Below are positions 13,049 through 16,764 of a stretch of 16,764 nucleotides of DNA, one piece after another. Each line of letters starts with the position of its first letter. Position 1 is the first letter of the stretch. Both the position numbers and the translations under genes were made by a program. This stretch comes from Ferroglobus sp. (GTDB taxonomy: Archaea; Halobacteriota; Archaeoglobi; Archaeoglobales; Archaeoglobaceae): the NCBI GenBank assembly GCA_015523665.1, contig WAJX01000216.1:1-16764 (forward strand), read 5' to 3'. The notes under the pieces are model-generated. The model made no database searches. It was not told where the DNA came from and saw only the letters and a list, made by a program, of their open reading frames with translations.

Positions 13049-14191
13049 ATGAAAGCAAAAATGAATAAGAAAATTGAGAAAATTAGAGAGATAGTCTCAG
13101 ATTATAGAGATGTTACAATCGCGATATTTGGTTCACACTCTGCAAAAGAGATAGGGATGTCTGCAAAGTCCTGGGGTTTTAAAACAGTTGTTTTGGTTCA
13201 AAAAGGTAGAGATAAATTATATACAAAATACAATCGCCATCTTTACGATGATGTAGTTATGTTAGATAATTTCAAAGATATGGTGGATGAAAAAGTACAA
13301 GAAAAACTTATTGAGCTTAATGCTATTTTAATTCCAAATAGGAGTTTTGCTGTATACGTTGGTTATGATGAAATTGAAAACAAGCTTGAAATTCCAATTT
13401 ATGGAAATAGATTTCTTTTAAGGGCTGAGGAGAGGAATGAGAAGAGAAATCAATATTATTTACTCGAAAAGGCTAAAATTAGGTATCCCAAGGAGTTTAA
13501 TAATCCAGATGAAATAGATAGGTTAGTTGTTGTGAAAGTTCAGCAAGCAAAGAATCCTCTTGAGAGAGCATTTTTCTATGCCGAATCTCCGGAGGATTAT
13601 TATAAACAGGCTGAGGAGTTAATAAAAGCAGGAGTTATAAATGAAGAGGGTTTAAAAAGAGCGAGAATAGAAGAGTACGTTTTGGGTGCTCGTTTTAATG
13701 CTAATTTTCATTGCTTTGCTTTAAAAGATGTTTTTGGAGATTTTGATTTTGTGGGATTTTCAGATAGAAGACAGGTAAACCTTCAGGGATTTCTTAATTT
13801 GCCAGCTAAAGAGCAACTTAAGATAAAAGTTCCGATTAAAAACGAAGAGATCGGGCATTTTGGGGTTACTATGAGGGAGAGTAAGCAAGAAATGGTTTAT
13901 GAGGCTGGGGAGAGATTTATAAGAATTTGTGAGGATGAATATCCACCGGGGATAATAGGCATGTTTGGCTTACAGGGCGCTATCGCATATTCGACTGATG
14001 AAAAGCTTGAGTTTGTCGTATTTGATGTTTCGTTAAGAGTTCCTGGAGATCCGGCTATAGGCCCTACATCTCCAGAAATGAGAAATCTCAGCTTAAAACA
14101 TGGGATTGAAATAAGTGATCCTCTAGATTTAACAATGATGGAAATTAAGCATGCGGTAAAGAATGAAAGGCTTGAAGAGATCGTAACCTAA
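13049..14191 (+). CDS. purP: PurP: formate-dependent FAICAR synthetase (IMP biosynthesis)
   Basis: This ATP-grasp enzyme converts AICAR, formate and ATP to FAICAR in archaeal purine synthesis, replacing the folate-dependent step of PurH. Family marks (COG1759) run in order: VTIAIFGSHSAKEIG, GFKTVVLVQKGRDKLYTKYN, AILIPNRSFAVYVGYDEIE, an ATP-grasp core with VVVKVQQAKN...RAFFYAESPEDY and IEEYVLGARFNANFHC, and a C-terminal VFDVSLRVPGDPAIGPTSPE. The frame extends upstream to an ATG at 13028 that overlaps the previous stop, but the internal ATG at 13049 has a good Shine-Dalgarno sequence (GAGGGGAT, 13037-13044) and gives MKAKMNKKIEKIREIV, so I choose it (380 residues). PurP paralogues exist in many archaea, so the purine role of this copy is likely but not certain. 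Confidence 0.88.
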   Translation: MKAKMNKKIEKIREIVSDYRDVTIAIFGSHSAKEIGMSAKSWGFKTVVLVQKGRDKLYTKYNRHLYDDVVMLDNFKDMVDEKVQEKLIELNAILIPNRSFAVYVGYDEIENKLEIPIYGNRFLLRAEERNEKRNQYYLLEKAKIRYPKEFNNPDEIDRLVVVKVQQAKNPLERAFFYAESPEDYYKQAEELIKAGVINEEGLKRARIEEYVLGARFNANFHCFALKDVFGDFDFVGFSDRRQVNLQGFLNLPAKEQLKIKVPIKNEEIGHFGVTMRESKQEMVYEAGERFIRICEDEYPPGIIGMFGLQGAIAYSTDEKLEFVVFDVSLRVPGDPAIGPTSPEMRNLSLKHGIEISDPLDLTMMEIKHAVKNERLEEIVT

Positions 14192-14220
14192 TTTTTTAAT
14201 TTATTATCTTTATATATAAA

Positions 14221-15261
14221 TTATAATTTATCATTAAATACTTTAATAAATCTTTTTGCAATTTTATCTGCACTATTCTTTTCAACATACTCCTTAGCTG
14301 CTTTTATAACTCTGTCCCTATATTCATCATCTTCTATAATAAGCACGATTCTCCTGACAAGATCACCGATATCGTTGAACTTTATAACTTCATCTTCATG
14401 CATTTCGAAATGTCTTGTATCAGGGACTATTGTTGGAATTAACGCTCCCATGCATTGGTAAAGTGTAGAAGAAACAACAACTCCTTCAGTATAACCTTTT
14501 GGTATTAAGTGGACATCAGCTCTGTGTAGGTAATTGTATATCTCATCTGTATTTTTAAACCTCTTTCTTTCTTGAATCAACCACTCTTTTTTATAGGGTA
14601 GCAATCCATTGGATCTAACTACAAGATATTCTAAATCGTAAATACGCTTCAATCTTTCTAAAGCTTTTAAAAACGGATAATATTCTTCAATTGGCTGTCT
14701 ACCAAAACTGAAAAATTTTAGATGATCATCACCAAACTTTCTTTTACTCGGATTTAAAGGATAGCATGGATACGGGATTACTATTGCTTTATCCTTTATT
14801 TCTGGGATTAAATCATAGATATATCTCTCATCAAACACTATAAACTTTTCAAAAATCGTAAGGTTGCTGTATCTAATATCTCCTCTAAATCCTTCATGGA
14901 TAACAACATACGTCTTTATACCCCTCTTTCCTAAAATTTCTGCAACTCTTTGAACATCTTTATGTGGAATACTTGCATACGATTCAACGAGAAGAACATC
15001 TACATCTCTATCCAAGATTTTTTCAATATCCATCTTACCTTCTTTACCTTTCATTTCGTTAGGATCTCTTTCCTCATAACATCTTACCACATATTCTTCG
15101 TCTTCTCTAACAATCTTGTGGTGCCACCATTTATTTGCTGATTCAATGTAAGGAGCAAATATGGTAACATCATTATTTTTTCTAAAAAATGGGACTATCA
15201 ACTCCGCATGCATTGCAATTCCACATGTAGCATTCCATCTTGTGATAATCGCGATGTGCAT
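14221..15261 (-). CDS. GT-B fold glycosyltransferase (GT4-like)
   Basis: This 346-residue protein begins MHIAIITRWNATCGIAMHAE, the N-terminal strand and glycine loop of family 4-type glycosyltransferases, where WxxxCGIAxHA contacts the donor. VDVLLVESYASIPH and KTYVVIHEGFRGD continue the first Rossmann domain. The second domain starts near LKFFSFGRQPIEEYYPFLKA, and the donor-site region is HLIPKGYTEGVVVSSTLYQC, with the glutamate of YTEG in the usual E-x7-E zone. It has no signal peptide or membrane helix, so it is a cytoplasmic or peripheral enzyme, perhaps for surface glycans or protein glycosylation; the sugar is unknown. A TATA box (GATAAATAG, minus strand, 15283-15291) 26 nt from the ATG indicates a leaderless single-gene transcript. 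Confidence 0.85.
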   Translation of the reverse strand: MHIAIITRWNATCGIAMHAELIVPFFRKNNDVTIFAPYIESANKWWHHKIVREDEEYVVRCYEERDPNEMKGKEGKMDIEKILDRDVDVLLVESYASIPHKDVQRVAEILGKRGIKTYVVIHEGFRGDIRYSNLTIFEKFIVFDERYIYDLIPEIKDKAIVIPYPCYPLNPSKRKFGDDHLKFFSFGRQPIEEYYPFLKALERLKRIYDLEYLVVRSNGLLPYKKEWLIQERKRFKNTDEIYNYLHRADVHLIPKGYTEGVVVSSTLYQCMGALIPTIVPDTRHFEMHEDEVIKFNDIGDLVRRIVLIIEDDEYRDRVIKAAKEYVEKNSADKIAKRFIKVFNDKL

Positions 15262-15282
15262 AGAAATAAGTAAGAGTTGGGG

Positions 15283-15291
15283 CTATTTATC
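15283..15291 (-). promoter_or_regulatory. TATA box of the glycosyltransferase gene
   Basis: The minus-strand GATAAATAG is centred 26 nt upstream of the ATG at 15261 with no Shine-Dalgarno sequence between, which is a leaderless arrangement. Confidence 0.5.
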
Positions 15292-15544
15292 TTTTCTATC
15301 TCCAGTTTAACTCGATTTGATTTTGCTAAATGATAAAATTAGATGATAAAATTTGTTTGTGTTTAATATTTGTGTTTTTTAGTGAGCATTTTTTAATTTA
15401 ATTTTGTTTTATTCACATTCACCACTCTTATCTCTTCTTACCTCATTTCTCCATTTATCTTTTTCAAAATAAAATAAAATTTTTATTTTAAAATAAAAAT
15501 TAAGATAAAAAATTAGTTTATCTGATTTATTTATATTATCATGA
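15292..15544. other. AT-rich intergenic region, likely 3' end of the kinase transcript
   Basis: No gene is supported. A pyrimidine-rich plus-strand stretch lies at about 15415-15467. A run of short A/T inverted repeats at about 15466-15510 (including ATTTTAAAAT) could end the minus-strand kinase transcript, but it has no G-C pairs and I cannot call a terminator with confidence. Confidence 0.4.
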
Positions 15545-16492
15545 TTACTTGTGTTTAGATTTTATAGTTGATTTAATGAATTCAACGAGATTCCAGCAGA
15601 GAAGTAATTTTGCAACCTCTATCGAATTTACATAATCTCCAGCATCCCATCTGATATCGTATCCTGTCTCATCTCTAAGTGTATCAAGAATTGACTCGAA
15701 TATTTCTACGCTTAATGCTCCATCTATTTCTATAAAACTGGCTCTTTTTCCGTAATAATAATCTGAGAAAAATGTTATGGCAAAATCTCTCTCACTCGCT
15801 TTTATCAGTTTTGAAAGATCCACATTTAATGTTATATCGGTCATCTCTAAGGAGATGTTAGTAAATATCATTCTAACTCTATACATCTCTTCCATTCCTA
15901 CTAAAAATGTTATTCTCTCAACGTTTTGAAGTTCACTTGGATAAATTTTTATGATCGTATCAGCGTATATCTTCTGGAAATCAACAAATCTCTTGTAATC
16001 GTTTTCTCGTTTTATTATCTCTTCTATCACTTCTTCTCTCCTATATCCTCTCTCTTCAACATCTCTTTTCAGCTTCCATTTTCTTTTTATTATTCTTGCA
16101 GGATCAACAAATATCTTATAATCGAGATAATCCCTTATTTCATCATATAAAGTATGCAATCCTTCGACTATCACGATCTTCTCTGGTTTGAAAACCTCTT
16201 CTCCATTAATCACACCTCTTGTATGATCGTAAATTGGTTTTATTATCTTTTCTCCTCTCCTTATAATCTCTAAATGTTCTCTGAATAACTCTAAATCAGT
16301 CATTTCTGGATTTAATGGAGTTATACCGAGTTTTCTCCTCTCCTCTCTTCCTATTTTATGATAATCATCCATTGTTATTGTAGCTACTTTCCCAGCGAAG
16401 ATCCTCTTTATACTCTCAGCGAAAGTAGTTTTTCCAGATCCACTATCTCCAGCTATCCCTATTATGAAAGGTCTCTCGATTTCGTCTATCAT
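15545..16492 (-). CDS. prk: Archaeal phosphoribulokinase
   Basis: This P-loop kinase (315 residues from the ATG at 16490-16492) matches phosphoribulokinases, which convert ribulose 5-phosphate and ATP to ribulose 1,5-bisphosphate, along its length. Marks are GIAGDSGSGKTT (Walker A, 12-23), TMDDYHKIGREERRKLGITP (40-59), KPIYDHTRG (85-93), IVEGLHTLYD (108-117) and KWKLKRDVEERG (138-149). DDYH, P-I-Y-D/N-H and EGLH are the substrate-site signatures shared with cyanobacterial PRK, so uridine kinase is less likely. In methanogens such a PRK works with RuBisCO in the reductive hexulose-phosphate pathway; RuBisCO is not in the window. The frame could extend to a TTG at 16558, but a TATA box (GTTTTATATC, 16516-16525) lies about 29 nt before the ATG, supporting a leaderless start at 16492. 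Confidence 0.9.
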   Translation of the reverse strand: MIDEIERPFIIGIAGDSGSGKTTFAESIKRIFAGKVATITMDDYHKIGREERRKLGITPLNPEMTDLELFREHLEIIRRGEKIIKPIYDHTRGVINGEEVFKPEKIVIVEGLHTLYDEIRDYLDYKIFVDPARIIKRKWKLKRDVEERGYRREEVIEEIIKRENDYKRFVDFQKIYADTIIKIYPSELQNVERITFLVGMEEMYRVRMIFTNISLEMTDITLNVDLSKLIKASERDFAITFFSDYYYGKRASFIEIDGALSVEIFESILDTLRDETGYDIRWDAGDYVNSIEVAKLLLCWNLVEFIKSTIKSKHK

Positions 16493-16515
16493 TTTAATGT
16501 AGAAAGTCGTTGGGT

Positions 16516-16525
16516 GATATAAAAC
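16516..16525 (-). promoter_or_regulatory. TATA box deciding the phosphoribulokinase start
   Basis: The minus-strand GTTTTATATC lies inside the potential upstream TTG extension of the frame and about 29 nt before the ATG at 16492. This argues that the extension is untranslated. Confidence 0.45.
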
Positions 16526-16723
16526 TTGAGAGGGTTGCAATACACTTCTCTTTACCAACTGATTTTATAATTTTGTAGAATTATAAAGCATGGAGAAAAG
16601 ATAAAGAAAAGATAGAATTCACAAAAACTTAAGCTCCGCAAAACTTAATTTCAATAAGTAAATAGGATTATCTTGATACTATCCTAAAATGTGAGAAGAA
16701 TGTAGAGGAGAAAGGAGATTAAA

Positions 16724-16764
16724 TTGTTGTATATGATATGGTGTGGTATATTATCTGTCTCTTA
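16724..16764 (+). CDS. Possible start of a further gene, cut by window edge
   Basis: A Shine-Dalgarno-like AAAGGAG (16711-16717) precedes TTG codons at 16724 and 16727 and an ATG at 16733. The open frame reads MIWCGILSVSL from the ATG to the edge, hydrophobic like a signal peptide or membrane start. With only about 13 codons visible this is a weak call. Confidence 0.25.
   Translation, partial: MLYMIWCGILSVS

Overview
The window is AT-rich archaeal DNA, most likely euryarchaeal. The archaeal markers are a tRNA-Leu preceded by a TATA-type box A and lacking an encoded CCA, an archaeal/eukaryal-type glycyl-tRNA synthetase, PurP (formate-dependent FAICAR synthetase), UPF0147, a p27-autoantigen zinc-ribbon protein, a HerA-type ATPase and many apparently leaderless promoters (TATA about 26-29 nt before the ATG). 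Lys/Ile/Glu-rich proteins and low G+C outside the tRNA fit a thermophile. System I cytochrome c maturation genes (ccmF, ccmH) plus an archaeal phosphoribulokinase suggest a respiring or anaerobically oxidising lineage, perhaps Archaeoglobi or related alkane/methane oxidisers. That placement is inference only.

Layout. 1-902 (+): C-terminus of a HerA-like ATPase, then an S4-domain/FtsJ-like RNA methyltransferase. 923-1627 (-): a small secreted protein and a 59-residue Lys-rich ORF. 1739-2550: tRNA-Leu(UAA) with the decayed remains of an SSV-type integrase against its 3' end. 2695-2868 (+): a leaderless YHS-domain protein. 3139-5559: UPF0147 (-), p27-like zinc-ribbon protein (+) and glycyl-tRNA synthetase (-); this block lies between two copies of a perfect 27-bp inverted repeat (2883-2909 and 5777-5803). 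5956-7752 (+): DUF167 protein, TOPRIM protein, a RecA/KaiC-like protein without a P-loop, and a winged-helix regulator. 7890-8102 (+): a TRASH-type zinc protein whose stop codon overlaps the convergent ccmH stop. 8099-10790 (-): an operon of an unknown 114-residue protein, ccmF and ccmH, joined by ATGA overlaps and headed by a promoter with a 19-bp palindrome. 10844-11527: a dead IS6-like insertion sequence flanked by 10-bp direct repeats. 11625-14191 (+): an FAD-dependent dehydrogenase overlapping purP. 14221-15261 (-): a glycosyltransferase. 15545-16492 (-): phosphoribulokinase. A possible further gene starts just before the right edge.

Most genes are housekeeping: translation, purine synthesis, cytochrome c assembly and ribulose-phosphate metabolism. 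The accessory interest lies in the tRNA-Leu integration scar, the 27-bp inverted repeat pair, the dead IS beside the ccm promoter, and several small metal-site proteins (YHS, TRASH, a Cys-rich CcmH).
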